NCBI RefSeq assembly: GCF_017309185.1
Contig: NZ_JAEKJZ010000001.1
Span: forward strand, 2,294,001-2,358,000
From: Roseibium aggregatum
GTDB taxonomy: Bacteria; Pseudomonadota; Alphaproteobacteria; Rhizobiales; Stappiaceae
Reading direction: 5' to 3'
Length of the DNA: 64,000 nt
Made by a program: the position numbers and the translations under genes. Of the stretch, positions 27,913-38,824 are shown in pieces (positions within the stretch are counted from its first letter, which is position 1; each line of letters opens with the position of its first letter). The notes below the pieces were generated by a model, which ran no database searches, was not told the DNA's origin, and saw nothing but the letters and a program-made list of their open reading frames with translations.

Positions 27913-28929
27913 TCACCTGGCGGGCAGCAGACCTTTTTCCGAGAAAAATTTCAATGCGCCAGGATGTAGCGGTGCAGCCATCGCGACGCCGGCCATATCC
28001 CGGGCTTTTAAATGGGTTAGCGCGGGATGCAGGCCATTGAAACTTTCGAACCCGTCAAAGACGGTCTCAACCAGCGTGTAAACGATGCTGTCCGGCAGCT
28101 TGGCGGATGTGACGACGGTCGCGACGACACCGTAGGAAGCGACGGGCTGTTCCAGACCATAGAGCCCGGCGGGAATCTCGGTCCTCATGTAATAGGGCGC
28201 ATGTTCGAGAAAGGTATCGAGGGACTTGTCGTCCATGCCGATGAGGCGGATGCCGCATTGCTCCGCAGTTTCCTCGATCACGCCCGCCGGGTGTCCGATG
28301 AGCAGGAAGTAGGCGTCTATCTGCCCGCCACACAGCGCTTCGGCGACTTCGGTGGAGTTGAAGTTGGTCACACCCTGAAGATCGCTCTCGCTCCAGCCCA
28401 GACGATCCACCAGCACGCTGAAAGAGGCTTCAGACCCAGACCCCTCGCTTCCGGCGTTGACGCGCGCGCCCTTCAGATCGTCGAACGTCTTGTATGATGC
28501 CTCCGACCTGACCACGAGCGTCGCGGCTTCGGCATGAAGAGAGAAAACGGACCTAAGATCGGGAAAAGCGCCTTCTTCCTCAAACACAGAGGTCCCGTTG
28601 AAAGCGTGATGCTGCCAGTCCGACTGAACGAAACCGAACTCCAGTTCGCCCTTGCGGATCTTTTCCACATTCGCGATCGATCCGAGGGTCGCCTCCATCG
28701 AGCAGCGGACGCCGTGCTCGCTCCGGCCTTCATTGACGATCCTGCAGATCGCGCCGCCCGCCGGGTAGTAGATCCCCGTCACACCGGCCGTTCCGATCGT
28801 GATGAATTGCTGATCGGCCGCCCGGACAGGCATGGCGACAAGCATCATGCAAACCACAGCGAACGAACTCGCGACACAAAAGCCAGTGCCGGCCGCAACC
28901 GTCTTCAAGAAACCCATGATCCGTGCCAT
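27913..28929 (-). CDS. TAXI-family TRAP transporter solute-binding protein
   Basis: Periplasmic binding protein, about 338 residues. Signal peptide (FCVASSFAVVCMMLVAMPVRA), then the TAXI hallmark FITIGTAGVTGIYYPAGGAIC, with VRCSMEATLGSIANVEKI, LEFGFVQSDWQ and a C-terminal LHPGALKFFSEKGL. TAXI proteins deliver glutamate-like or other organic acids to a fused DctQM permease. No such permease is in the window, so this is an orphan receptor. ATGs at 28929 and 28917 are both possible; the frame opens at a TTG at 28968, which I reject. Confidence 0.87.
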   Translation of the reverse strand: MARIMGFLKTVAAGTGFCVASSFAVVCMMLVAMPVRAADQQFITIGTAGVTGIYYPAGGAICRIVNEGRSEHGVRCSMEATLGSIANVEKIRKGELEFGFVQSDWQHHAFNGTSVFEEEGAFPDLRSVFSLHAEAATLVVRSEASYKTFDDLKGARVNAGSEGSGSEASFSVLVDRLGWSESDLQGVTNFNSTEVAEALCGGQIDAYFLLIGHPAGVIEETAEQCGIRLIGMDDKSLDTFLEHAPYYMRTEIPAGLYGLEQPVASYGVVATVVTSAKLPDSIVYTLVETVFDGFESFNGLHPALTHLKARDMAGVAMAAPLHPGALKFFSEKGLLPAR

Positions 28930-29063
28930 CCCTTCGCGCCCCGAACTCCGGCCTGTCTTGTTACGCAAGGGATATCAAACCACCAGTCGAAAAACCAGTT
29001 GTGCGTGAGAGGACGCATGAGCGGCAAGGCCGATCGGTCCACATGCTATTGGAAAGGGGCAAT

Positions 29064-29084
29064 AAAAAAGGCGCCGCCGCGCCT
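29064..29084 (-). terminator. Intrinsic terminator after the 29157-29450 gene
   Basis: AGGCGC (29069-29074) and GCGCCT (29079-29084) form a 6-bp stem with a 4-base loop; on the minus strand a run of five T follows. It lies about 70 bp beyond the stop of the small unknown gene. Confidence 0.6.
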
Positions 29085-29156
29085 GAAACCTGAAACGGGA
29101 TGCTTTTCAACCGAGTGTGTCCCGGCCCCCAGCCTGGCCGGTCACTCCGGTTCGGG

Positions 29157-29450
29157 TTAATTTGAGCGCCCCCCCCTGATGACTTCGAAAAGCTTGCCTC
29201 TCAATTCCTCTTCGGGCTCGCCATCCGTGAGTCCCTGCCGCCATTGATCGAGAATTAGACGCAATCCAAGCGTTTCCCGGCTGTGCGGCAAATCTCCGAT
29301 AAAGGCCGCGAAAAACGCGTCAAGACGATCGCGGTCGAGCAAGCCCTGATCAATCAGTCCGTGAATGAGGGTCATCGTTGCAGCGATGTGCCCTTTCACG
29401 AAATCGAACTCAACGGAGTTCGCTTGTGTCTCAAACGGTGTCGTGTGCAT
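29157..29450 (-). CDS. Small acidic helical protein, unknown
   Basis: Not recognised. 97 residues from the ATG at 29450, which has AGAGG 4 bases upstream; the frame is open to 29486. No signal peptide or membrane helix. Composition suggests a helical soluble protein (VKGHIAATMTLIHGLIDQGL, FFAAFIGDLPHSRETLGLRL). It stands alone: over 300 bp of AT-rich DNA upstream and an intrinsic terminator downstream, so it is probably a monocistronic unit. Confidence 0.65.
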   Translation of the reverse strand: MHTTPFETQANSVEFDFVKGHIAATMTLIHGLIDQGLLDRDRLDAFFAAFIGDLPHSRETLGLRLILDQWRQGLTDGEPEEELRGKLFEVIRGGRSN

Positions 29451-29820
29451 GTAACCTCTCTTGTACTCCATCAAGTTACCGCACAAAGCAAATTCACGCC
29501 ACCTGACAGTTTTCGCAGTAGAATGTTCTTTATTTGCCTAAAATTGTTGCTTCATGAGTAATATATAACAATATCTCGAACTTTTTTCTTATTACCTTGA
29601 AGAGGCAATGTCATAAAATTGAAACAATACAGGTAACCTGTTTCAAAACAGCGTCAATCGAACCGGAATGCGAAGGCAACTCTTGGCTCGAACGGTTGGC
29701 GGCGTGCCTGTTGAAAAAATTGATTTTGCCTCTTGCATTGTCGCCTATGACAGCCTACACACACGCCACCAACGCGGTGCTCCGCAGCAAGCGAAGCCCA
29801 TCGTTCCGAAAATTTGGTGA
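29451..29820. other. AT-rich intergenic region upstream of tRNA-Lys
   Basis: No gene supported. It should hold the promoters of the leftward small gene and of the rightward tRNA. A 13-base near-perfect palindrome ACAGGTAACCTGT (29629-29641) stands out, nested in a wider TTGAAA/TTTCAA pair (29619-29624 and 29641-29646), and could be an operator. Frames across it have no family resemblance. Confidence 0.55.
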
Positions 29821-29896
29821 GAGCCGATAGCTCAGCTGGTAGAGCAACTGACTTTTAATCAGTAGGTCCAGGGTTCGAACCCCTGTCGGCTCACCA
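29821..29896 (+). tRNA. tRNA-Lys (anticodon UUU)
   Basis: Complete 76-base cloverleaf with encoded CCA. Acceptor arms GAGCCGA (29821-29827) and TCGGCTC (29886-29892) pair fully; the anticodon arm ACTGA/TCAGT encloses CTTTTAA with anticodon TTT; the T-arm has GGTTCGAAC. Discriminator A at 29893. Confidence 0.97.
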
Positions 29897-30197
29897 AGAT
29901 TTCGCGAATGCACCCGTTGGAAAAAATCCTGACATTCTCGATCAAACAGCACGAAAACACCCGGAAGAGTGCTCCGGCTGTCAACGTTTCGGCTAGAAAC
30001 ACACCGCGTGAGTGCAAGATGCGCCGCACCGGCTTGCGCATCTCTCTTGCCTCGATATCCGGGATCCGGTGATCGGACGACCGAAACAACGAGCACGCGA
30101 ACCGGACTCAGCGCAAATCTCCGGCTCTGATCGTGTCGCACACGTCAAAGGCATCGACAGCTTCCCGCATCAATCGGCCCACGCTACGGGCGTCCCG
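29897..30197. other. Intergenic region between tRNA-Lys and the RND permease
   Basis: 301 bp with no supported gene. A minus-strand open frame runs through the tRNA and is spurious. An ACGGG-CGT-CCCGT hairpin (30186-30198) touches the end of the RND permease gene but has no T-run. I see no integrase or attachment repeat beside the tRNA. Confidence 0.5.
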
Positions 30198-33100
30198 TCA
30201 AACCGCCGGGGTTTCCTCGCCAGTGGTCGGTGCCGGCGTGTCGCTCATTCCCATCCAGCCCTTGACCTTTTCGCGGATCGTCTGAAGGCTGACATAGAGG
30301 ATCGGGATCATGAGGATGCCGATAGACGTGGCGAAGAACATGCCGCCAAAGACCGCGAAACCGATCGCCTTCTGGCTGGCCGCCCCCGCGCTCGAGGCCG
30401 TCATCAGGGGTACCACCCCAAGCAGGAAGGACAGGGCCGTCATCATCACCGCCCGGAAACGCAGGTGAGCCGCTTCCACGGCACTGTCGCGGATCGATTT
30501 GCCGCTATCGCGCTGTTCCATGGCGAATTCGACGATCAGGATCGCGTTTTTCGCTCCCATGCCCACCAGCATGATCATGCCGATCTGGGTATAAAGATTG
30601 ACGTCGCCTCCCGTTACGAAGACCGCGAACAACGCTCCGAAGATCGCAAAGGATACCGACATCAGGATCGCGACGGGCATCGTCCAGCTTTCGTACTGCG
30701 CGACCAGGAACAGATAGGTGAACAGGATCGACAGCATCAGGATGAAAGTAACGATCTGGCCCGAACCGAGCTGCTGCAGCGCCGTCCCCGTCCACTCGTA
30801 GGAGTAACCCGGCGGCAGCGCGCTCGCCGCGGCCGCCTCGACCTCGTTGATGACGACACCGGTGGACGCTCCCGGCGCGGGATCGGCCATGACGGCGGCG
30901 GAACGGAACATATTGTAACGGGTCAGGATCTGCGGACCGAGCACGTTTTCCGTCGTCAGAATGCTCCTCAACGGCACCATTGTGCCTTCGCTGGAGCGCA
31001 CGTAGAGCCGGCCGATATCCTCAACCCGGTCGCGGAACTGGCCGTCGGCCTGGATCATGACCTTGTAGACGCGACCGAAAATGTTGAAGTCGTTGATGTA
31101 GTAGGACCCGAGATAGGCCTGGAGCGTTACGAAAACATCCGAGACATTGATGCCGAGCGTCTTGGCCTTTTCACGGTCAAGATCGACAAAGACCTGCGGG
31201 ACGTTGGCCCGGAATGTCGAATAGGCACGGGCGATGTCCGAACTCTGATTGGCCGAATAGACCATCGACCCGACCGCCGAAGCAAGGTCCTGGGGCGTTC
31301 CTCCGCTGGTCTGCTGCAGCATCATCTGAACGCCGCCGGTGGTGCCGAGGCCGGGAATGGGCGGCGGATTGAAGGCAATGATGCTTGCTCCGGGAATGGT
31401 TGCAAAATCCGCCCAGAACTTCGCCAGGATCGCGTTGATGCGCAAGTCAGGCGCCTGCCGCTCTTCCCAGCCGGTCATGGTCGCGATCACAAGCGCGGCG
31501 TTCGAAGAGGTCGCACCGTTCAGGATCGAGAAGCCGTTGACGATAACGACGTTCTCCACACCGGGTGTCTTGCTGGTCAGCTCGACGACGCGTTCCGTCA
31601 CGCCTTCCGTTCTCTCCAGCGAGGCTCCGTCGGGAAGCTGGACATCGACCATCAGATAGCCCTGGTCTTCCGACGGCAGAAAGCCCTGCGGCAGGTTGCT
31701 GCCGAAGGTGACGATCATGGCGACCGCCCCGGCAACGACGACGAGGCCGACAACGGCGACGCGCACCAGTCGGCGCACGATGGCTGTGTAGCCTCCCCTC
31801 ACCGCCATGATACCCCGGTCGAACAGACCCATGATACCCTTCGGCGGTCCGGACCTTTGCTTGAGGATAAGACCGCAAAGCGCGGGCGACAGGGTCAGCG
31901 CGTTGATGGACGAAATCACCACCGAAACAGAAATGGTAACGGCGAACTGGGAATAAAGCCGGCCAGTTATGCCGGGCATGAAGATGGTCGGCACGAAAAC
32001 GGCCAGAAGCACCAGGGTGGTCGCGATGATCGGACTGGTGATCTGCTCCATCGACTTTGCCGTCGCCTCTTTCGGCGCGAGCCCTTCGTCCGCCATGGTT
32101 CGCTCGACGTTCTCGACGACGACAATCGCATCATCCACGACGATACCGATGGCCAGAACGAGAGCGAAAAGCGAGATCGTGTTGAGCGACATGCCGAGGG
32201 CGAGAAGCACCGCGAACGTACCGATCAGGGAGACCGGAATCGCGACGGTCGGGATAATCGTTGCCCGCCAGTTGCCCAGGAAGATGAACACGACCGACAC
32301 CACGAGAATGAAGGTCAAAAACAGCGTCGTGATCACATCCTTCAGCGACTGGTCGACAAAGTCCGTCGTGTTGAAGGGAACGCCGTACGCCATGTCGTCC
32401 GGAAAATTCTCCGACAGGCTTTCAAGTCGCTTCAAAACGGCTTCTGACACCTGCAACGCGTTTGCACCCGGAGCCTGATAGATCGCCAGAACGGTCGCCG
32501 GTTTACCGTTGAACTCACCCGAGGCCGCATAAAACTGGGCGCCGAGTTCCACCTTCGCGACATCCCCGATCGTCACAACGGCGCCGTCCTGACCGGTTCT
32601 GAGAACGATCTTCTCGAACTCCTCCGGCGTCGACAGCCGCCCCTTGGCCTTGATCGTGTACTGGAACTGCTGGCCCGACGGGACCGGCGGCGAACCGATC
32701 TGACCGGCCGCCACCTGAATATTCTGGTCCTGAACCGCTGAAATGAAGTCGCTCGGTGTCATGCCCAGGCTGGTCAGCCGGTCCGGATCGAGCCAGATCC
32801 GCATGCCGTAAGCGAAATCCGTCATAACATCGGCACGGCCCACACCCTGAACGCGGGCCAGTGAGTCCTTCAGATTGATCGAGGCGTAGTTGGATAGAAA
32901 AACTTCGTCATAGGTGCCGTTGGGCGAATAAAGCGCGACAACCAGCAGCATGTTGGTGCTGGCCTTCTGAACCGTCACGCCGTTCGCCGTCACTTCGCTC
33001 GGAAGCTGACTGGTCGCCTGGCTGACCCGGTTCTGGGTGTTCACGGTGGCAATATCCGGATCGGTGCCGACCGCGAAGGTCACATTGAGGGAATAGCTTC

Positions 33101-33359
33101 CGCTGTCGTTACTGGTCGACTGCATGTAAATCATGTCGTCGACGCCGTTGACCTGCCCCTCAATCGGGGCCGCCACCGTTTCTTCAAGAACTTCCGCGTT
33201 CGCCCCTGTATAGGTGGCGGAAACGTTTACGACCGGCGGCGTGATATTGGGAAACTGCTCAACCGGAAGCGCCACATAGCCAAGCACCCCGGCAATCGTA
33301 ATCACAATGGAAATGACCAGCGCGAATTTCGGCCGGTAGATAAAAAAGCGCGAAAACAT
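30198..33359 (-). CDS. RND multidrug efflux permease (HAE1 family)
   Basis: 1053-residue inner-membrane proton antiporter of the AcrB/MexF/BepE type, twelve membrane segments with two large periplasmic loops. N-terminal MFSRFFIYRPKFALVISIVI and VEQFPNITPP are typical. The proton-relay residues are present: paired Asp in IGIVVDDAIVVVENV (helix 4) and Lys in GMGAKNAILIVEFA (helix 10). The ATG abuts the adaptor stop with no gap, so the two are cotranscribed. No outer-membrane channel gene is nearby; a TolC-like protein elsewhere is implied. Substrates cannot be read from sequence. Confidence 0.95.
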   Translation of the reverse strand: MFSRFFIYRPKFALVISIVITIAGVLGYVALPVEQFPNITPPVVNVSATYTGANAEVLEETVAAPIEGQVNGVDDMIYMQSTSNDSGSYSLNVTFAVGTDPDIATVNTQNRVSQATSQLPSEVTANGVTVQKASTNMLLVVALYSPNGTYDEVFLSNYASINLKDSLARVQGVGRADVMTDFAYGMRIWLDPDRLTSLGMTPSDFISAVQDQNIQVAAGQIGSPPVPSGQQFQYTIKAKGRLSTPEEFEKIVLRTGQDGAVVTIGDVAKVELGAQFYAASGEFNGKPATVLAIYQAPGANALQVSEAVLKRLESLSENFPDDMAYGVPFNTTDFVDQSLKDVITTLFLTFILVVSVVFIFLGNWRATIIPTVAIPVSLIGTFAVLLALGMSLNTISLFALVLAIGIVVDDAIVVVENVERTMADEGLAPKEATAKSMEQITSPIIATTLVLLAVFVPTIFMPGITGRLYSQFAVTISVSVVISSINALTLSPALCGLILKQRSGPPKGIMGLFDRGIMAVRGGYTAIVRRLVRVAVVGLVVVAGAVAMIVTFGSNLPQGFLPSEDQGYLMVDVQLPDGASLERTEGVTERVVELTSKTPGVENVVIVNGFSILNGATSSNAALVIATMTGWEERQAPDLRINAILAKFWADFATIPGASIIAFNPPPIPGLGTTGGVQMMLQQTSGGTPQDLASAVGSMVYSANQSSDIARAYSTFRANVPQVFVDLDREKAKTLGINVSDVFVTLQAYLGSYYINDFNIFGRVYKVMIQADGQFRDRVEDIGRLYVRSSEGTMVPLRSILTTENVLGPQILTRYNMFRSAAVMADPAPGASTGVVINEVEAAAASALPPGYSYEWTGTALQQLGSGQIVTFILMLSILFTYLFLVAQYESWTMPVAILMSVSFAIFGALFAVFVTGGDVNLYTQIGMIMLVGMGAKNAILIVEFAMEQRDSGKSIRDSAVEAAHLRFRAVMMTALSFLLGVVPLMTASSAGAASQKAIGFAVFGGMFFATSIGILMIPILYVSLQTIREKVKGWMGMSDTPAPTTGEETPAV

Positions 33360-34523
33360 TTAGCTTTGCTCCGCCGGCTTGGATGCAAGAACAGGGTCCA
33401 CTTCAACGCCGGGCCGCACCTTCTGCAACCCCTCGACAATCACCTCGTCGCCTTCCTTCAGGCCCTTGGTGACCACAAAGTTGGTCTCGATCTGCTGACC
33501 AAGCTCGACATATTTCTGTTCGACTTTCTTGTCCGCGGAAATGGCCAGCGCAAACGCGCCCTGTTGGTCGCGTTGAATGGCCGCCTGGGGAACCAGCAAC
33601 GCGGTTTCGGACTCTGGCGCCTCAAGCACGACCGTAACGTAGGTTCCGGCAAGCAGGCGAATGTCCTTGTTGTCGAACTGACCGCGGAAGGAAATGGTCC
33701 CCGTGGTGGCGTCGACCTGATTGTCGATATAGACGATTTTGCCCTTTTCGTCATACGGAGTGCCGTTGGGCAGGATCAGGCTGATGTCGGGAGACTCGTC
33801 GGGCGAAATATCGGCTGGATTGATGCCGTGGGTCTTCACCGCATTGAGATACTGCGATTCGCTCACGGAAAAATTCACGTAAACCGGCGACAGCCGAATC
33901 AGCTTGGCAAGCGGATCCGTGCTTGGCCCGACAACTTCGCCGACACTGTAGGTGGTCTTGCCGATCTGCCCCGGAAACGGCGCGGAGATATCTGTGTAGC
34001 TCAAGTTGAGCTCGGCCTGCTGAAGGGACGATTCCGCGGCCTGAACGGAGGCTTCCGCCTGCTGCTTTTGCGCCAGGGTGGCATCGTAGTTGGCCTGGGA
34101 GATATGGCCCTTGTCGAGAAGGTCCCTGTCCCGGCGTTCATTCGCGGATTGCAGCCCGGCATTCGCCTTGGCGCTTGCGAGATCGGCTTTTGCCTTTGAA
34201 AGCTCAGCCTCGTACTGAGCCTTTTCAATGGTGAAGAGCAACGCGTCCTTCTTGACCTGCGATCCGTCGGGAACGGCCTTCTTTTCGAGGAAACCGCTGA
34301 CACGCGCGACAAGATCGACCTGATCGACCGCTGCAATCTGCCCGACGAACTGCGCGCTCTGGCGCACGCTCTCGCTGGTGACCTTTGCCACGGTGACGGA
34401 TGGCGGCGGAGCGGCAGGCGCTTGAGCCTGCTTGGCACTGTCGTTACAGCCTGCAAGCAGGACGGATGTTACGGCAGCCAGGGCAAGGTTTCGGGAGTGA
34501 GTGGCGGCACGAAAAAAAATCAT
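33360..34523 (-). CDS. RND efflux periplasmic adaptor lipoprotein
   Basis: Membrane-fusion protein (387 residues) linking the permease to an outer-membrane channel. A lipobox LLAGC ends the signal peptide, so the mature N-terminal Cys is acylated. Then the barrel-sandwich hybrid RVSGFLEKKAVPDGSQVKK, an alpha-hairpin (KADLASAKANAGLQSANERR), LSYTDISAPFPGQIG, and beta-barrel parts. The ATG at 34523 has GGAG 7 bases upstream; the frame is open to 34562. No TetR- or LysR-type regulator is adjacent, unusual for such pairs. Confidence 0.93.
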   Translation of the reverse strand: MIFFRAATHSRNLALAAVTSVLLAGCNDSAKQAQAPAAPPPSVTVAKVTSESVRQSAQFVGQIAAVDQVDLVARVSGFLEKKAVPDGSQVKKDALLFTIEKAQYEAELSKAKADLASAKANAGLQSANERRDRDLLDKGHISQANYDATLAQKQQAEASVQAAESSLQQAELNLSYTDISAPFPGQIGKTTYSVGEVVGPSTDPLAKLIRLSPVYVNFSVSESQYLNAVKTHGINPADISPDESPDISLILPNGTPYDEKGKIVYIDNQVDATTGTISFRGQFDNKDIRLLAGTYVTVVLEAPESETALLVPQAAIQRDQQGAFALAISADKKVEQKYVELGQQIETNFVVTKGLKEGDEVIVEGLQKVRPGVEVDPVLASKPAEQS

Positions 34524-34715
34524 TCTGAAGCTCCGAAGTCTGACCCGATGAGCCATGCGCATATCGTGACCTCACTATAAAAGGACGGTTTGATTCAACA
34601 AGACAAATCTGCAACTCTTCGTGGCTCGAAAGAGCTAATTTTACCTAAAGTTTTCAATACGGATAGCCGTCTCAGGAATTACCTGAACCAAACCGGCGGG
34701 ACCACCGGGTAACAT

Positions 34716-35540
34716 CTATTCCACTGGAGACAAAACCAGGGTCAGTCCGAAAAGCGCGCTGGCCGGAACAACCTTTTTCTCTTCGAGCCCCGGGCAGGCG
34801 ATCTGAAGAGCGGCAATCTGAGGAATCTCCCCTTGAAGGGAATCGGCGGCCTCGTTGCCGAAAACCGTCCGGTACGCGGCGGGATTGTACACCGCAACCA
34901 TCCCGCGCGGTGTTTCAAGCTCAAGTCCGAGATGTGTTTCGCGCGTTTCGCTCACCCCTGTGAAGCCGCTCAAAAAAGCCCGGTGACCGGCGGGATCTTC
35001 AGCAAGCAGACTGACAGCGGCGACAGAGCGGGCCCCGTTTTCATGAGCCTGAAACGCAGCCTTCCAGAAATGCTCGGGATACCGGTTCCGGCAGGTAAAA
35101 AACCCAATCTCCGGGGCGAGTGGGTCCTTGAGAAACGTGAGGTCAAAGGCGACCTGCGCCGTCGTTCCATCGGCCAGGTTCGCGGTTCGCTCGAAGGAAA
35201 ACGGGGCGAAAACCTCAAGATCGGCATTCAAAAAATCGCTTCGGTCCGATTCGGGATCTTCGCTTTCGAGAACCAGCATGCTGGCACCTTCCCGCTTCTT
35301 GAGAAAATCGCGGTTGAAGGCACCGAAGGAGAAAATACCCTCAGCGGGTTCGTCTATCAGTTCCGGGTCCGCGACACTGAGGAGTTCGATGAAAAATCCG
35401 TCGAGCTGGACCAGGCGGTTCGCGGTTCCCCAGGGGTGCCTGTTTTCCGGCGTGACCGTAAACCCGAGCGCGGCGTAGGCCGCCGCAGCCCGCTCGAGAT
35501 CGTTTACCGCCACAACCAGGTGATCGAGACCGCGAGCCAT
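34716..35540 (-). CDS. VOC superfamily (glyoxalase-like) protein
   Basis: 274 residues. Opens with LDHLVVAVNDLERAAAAYAALGF, the start of a glyoxalase-like domain (PF13468 type), with RLVQLDGFFIELLSV and GMVAVYNPAAYRTVFG later. Two paired beta-alpha-beta-beta-beta modules are likely. Metal ligands His (in DHLV) and Glu (in FFIELL) are plausible. Substrate unknown. It follows pyrG by 27 bp on the same strand. Confidence 0.82.
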   Translation of the reverse strand: MARGLDHLVVAVNDLERAAAAYAALGFTVTPENRHPWGTANRLVQLDGFFIELLSVADPELIDEPAEGIFSFGAFNRDFLKKREGASMLVLESEDPESDRSDFLNADLEVFAPFSFERTANLADGTTAQVAFDLTFLKDPLAPEIGFFTCRNRYPEHFWKAAFQAHENGARSVAAVSLLAEDPAGHRAFLSGFTGVSETRETHLGLELETPRGMVAVYNPAAYRTVFGNEAADSLQGEIPQIAALQIACPGLEEKKVVPASALFGLTLVLSPVE

Positions 35541-35567
35541 GCCATTCCCCTGTTTGGTGAAGCGTCG

Positions 35568-37199
<1,632 letters not shown>

Positions 37200-37259
37200 T
37201 CAATACCATATCCTTGCCAAGGGCCTTTTGACCACTCGGGAGTTGCGTTCTTAACACAT

Positions 37260-37292
37260 AAAAATGCCCTGCGAGATGGGCCGCAGGGCATT
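37260..37292 (-). terminator. Intrinsic terminator between secG and pyrG
   Basis: An 11-bp perfect stem (37263-37273 with 37282-37292, AATGCCCTGCG and its complement) with an 8-base loop; on the minus strand it is followed by a T-run. It sits 35 bp after the secG stop and would end the tpiA/secG transcripts before pyrG. Confidence 0.72.
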
Positions 37293-37327
37293 GGCAGGTG
37301 AATGGCGGAGAACCCGCCGGAACCGCG

Positions 37328-37711
37328 TTACTGAGCGGTGGGAACCTGAGGACCGGAGGGCTCCTGGCTCATTCCCTTGAGCGAATCGAGAATGCCTCCG
37401 GCGCCACCCGCTCCGCTTTCATCCGACGTTGCCGGCGCGGTTTCGGCGGCGCCCGGCACTGCGTCGAGGATGGAGGCCGGACGTTCCTGATTCTTTGCGA
37501 TCAGGCTGAGTGTCAGCGACGTCGCGAAAAAGGCCACCGCGAGAATGGCGGTTGCCCGCGTCAGCACATTGGCGGTTCCACGGCTCGACATCAGTCCGCC
37601 GCCTCCGCCGCCGCCGATTCCAAGCGCACCGCCCTCGGAGCGCTGCAGGAGCACGACCAGCACGAGGGCCAGCACGACCATCAGGTGAACTACGATGACT
37701 ACGGTTTCCAT
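37328..37711 (-). CDS. secG: Preprotein translocase subunit SecG
   Basis: 127-residue inner-membrane subunit of SecYEG. Two membrane helices (TVVIVVHLMVVLALVLVVLL and RATAILAVAFFATSLTLSLI) flank the family signature LLQRSEGGALGIGGGGGGGLM and SSRGTANVLTRATA. The C-terminal tail is Ala/Pro-rich and variable, as is usual in Alphaproteobacteria. 109 bp after tpiA on the same strand; the tpiA-secG-pyrG order is common in Rhizobiales. Confidence 0.94.
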   Translation of the reverse strand: METVVIVVHLMVVLALVLVVLLQRSEGGALGIGGGGGGGLMSSRGTANVLTRATAILAVAFFATSLTLSLIAKNQERPASILDAVPGAAETAPATSDESGAGGAGGILDSLKGMSQEPSGPQVPTAQ

Positions 37712-37820
37712 CGAACGCCATTCTGTATTGAATTCAAGATTTGCGGCCTTCTACACCAGACGCCACCGGCTTTCCACCCTTCAATTGCACCTTTGCAATG
37801 GAAGCATCAACAGCTTTGGA

Positions 37821-38579
37821 TCAGGAATAGGCGTCGAGGATACCCAGAAAGTCCGCGGCCTTGAGGCTGGCGCCGCCGACAAGCGCCCCGTCGACATTGC
37901 CGACGGCCATCAATTCGGCGGCGTTGGCGGGCTTGACGGAGCCGCCATATAGAAGACGCATCGCGTCCCCTTCCCCGCCGAACCGGCTGACGAGATTGTC
38001 ACGCATGACCTTATGCATTTCCGCGACATCAACGGCCGTCGGTGTGAGACCGGTTCCGATCGCCCAGACCGGCTCATAGGCAACAACGGTGTTGGCTGCG
38101 GTTGCGCCTTCCGGAACAGAAGCGTTCAACTGCCGCTCTACCAAGGACAGAGCTTCCCCGGCCTTTCGTTCGGCTTCGGTCTCACCCACACAGATTATGG
38201 CCACCAGGCCGGCGCGCCAGGCGGCTTCTGCCTTCGCACGAACATCGGCATCGCTCTCGCCGTGGTCGGTGCGGCGTTCGGAATGCCCGACGATGACGGC
38301 GCTGGCGCCGGCATCATTCAGCATTTCGGCGGAAACATCGCCCGTATGAGCACCCGAGGATGCCGCGTGGCAGTCCTGACCGCCGACGGCCAGCGCGGTC
38401 CCATTCGCGGTCTCGGCCAAAAGAGCGACAAGCGTCGCCGGAGCGCAGATCATCGTGTCGACTTTCGCAGAAAGCGCCTGGGAGAGACCGGCGATCATTT
38501 TATCGAACTCGGCCTTGTCGGCCTTCAGCCCGTTCATCTTCCAGTTCCCGGCGACCAGGGGCTTGACCGATGCGCTCAT
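37821..38579 (-). CDS. tpiA: Triosephosphate isomerase
   Basis: Glycolytic TIM-barrel enzyme, 252 residues. [13 protein letters not shown] (catalytic Asn and Lys), [13 protein letters not shown] (catalytic His) and [17 protein letters not shown] (catalytic Glu plus the flexible loop 6) are all intact; [13 protein letters not shown] forms the phosphate site. Divergent from the PpiD-like gene across 245 bp, the usual arrangement in the order. Confidence 0.97.
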   Translation of the reverse strand: MSASVKPLVAGNWKMNGLKADKAEFDKMIAGLSQALSAKVDTMICAPATLVALLAETANGTALAVGGQDCHAASSGAHTGDVSAEMLNDAGASAVIVGHSERRTDHGESDADVRAKAEAAWRAGLVAIICVGETEAERKAGEALSLVERQLNASVPEGATAANTVVAYEPVWAIGTGLTPTAVDVAEMHKVMRDNLVSRFGGEGDAMRLLYGGSVKPANAAELMAVGNVDGALVGGASLKAADFLGILDAYS

Positions 38580-38824
38580 ATTCAGCTGCCTCTCAACATG
38601 TTGATCTCGATTGCCGCCTATAGAGCAGAACCCCGCATGCGTTTCAATAATCCTTTATTCCTCGAAAAGAGCCTGCTGTTCCAAGTTTCGCCGCGGCCGC
38701 CTTGCGGCAGCGCCGCCACCTCATTATGATCCGCCCGCTCCGGCGGGCTCGATTACACGCGCTGCCGGCATATCAGGTTGCGGAAGCAAGTAGCAGAAGC
38801 AAAAAATAGAATACGGGAGACGTC

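Noticed and set aside
29755..30141. A minus-strand frame through the tRNA-Lys gene
   Set aside because: It includes the complementary strand of the whole tRNA and has no coding features.
29821..30197. Genomic island inserted at tRNA-Lys
   Set aside because: No integrase, no repeat of the tRNA 3' end downstream, and the neighbours are ordinary chromosomal genes.
30012..32447. An 811-codon plus-strand open frame opposite the RND permease
   Set aside because: Translation is Arg/Asp/His-rich with no domain; it mirrors the codon structure of the real gene on the other strand, where all RND motifs are found.
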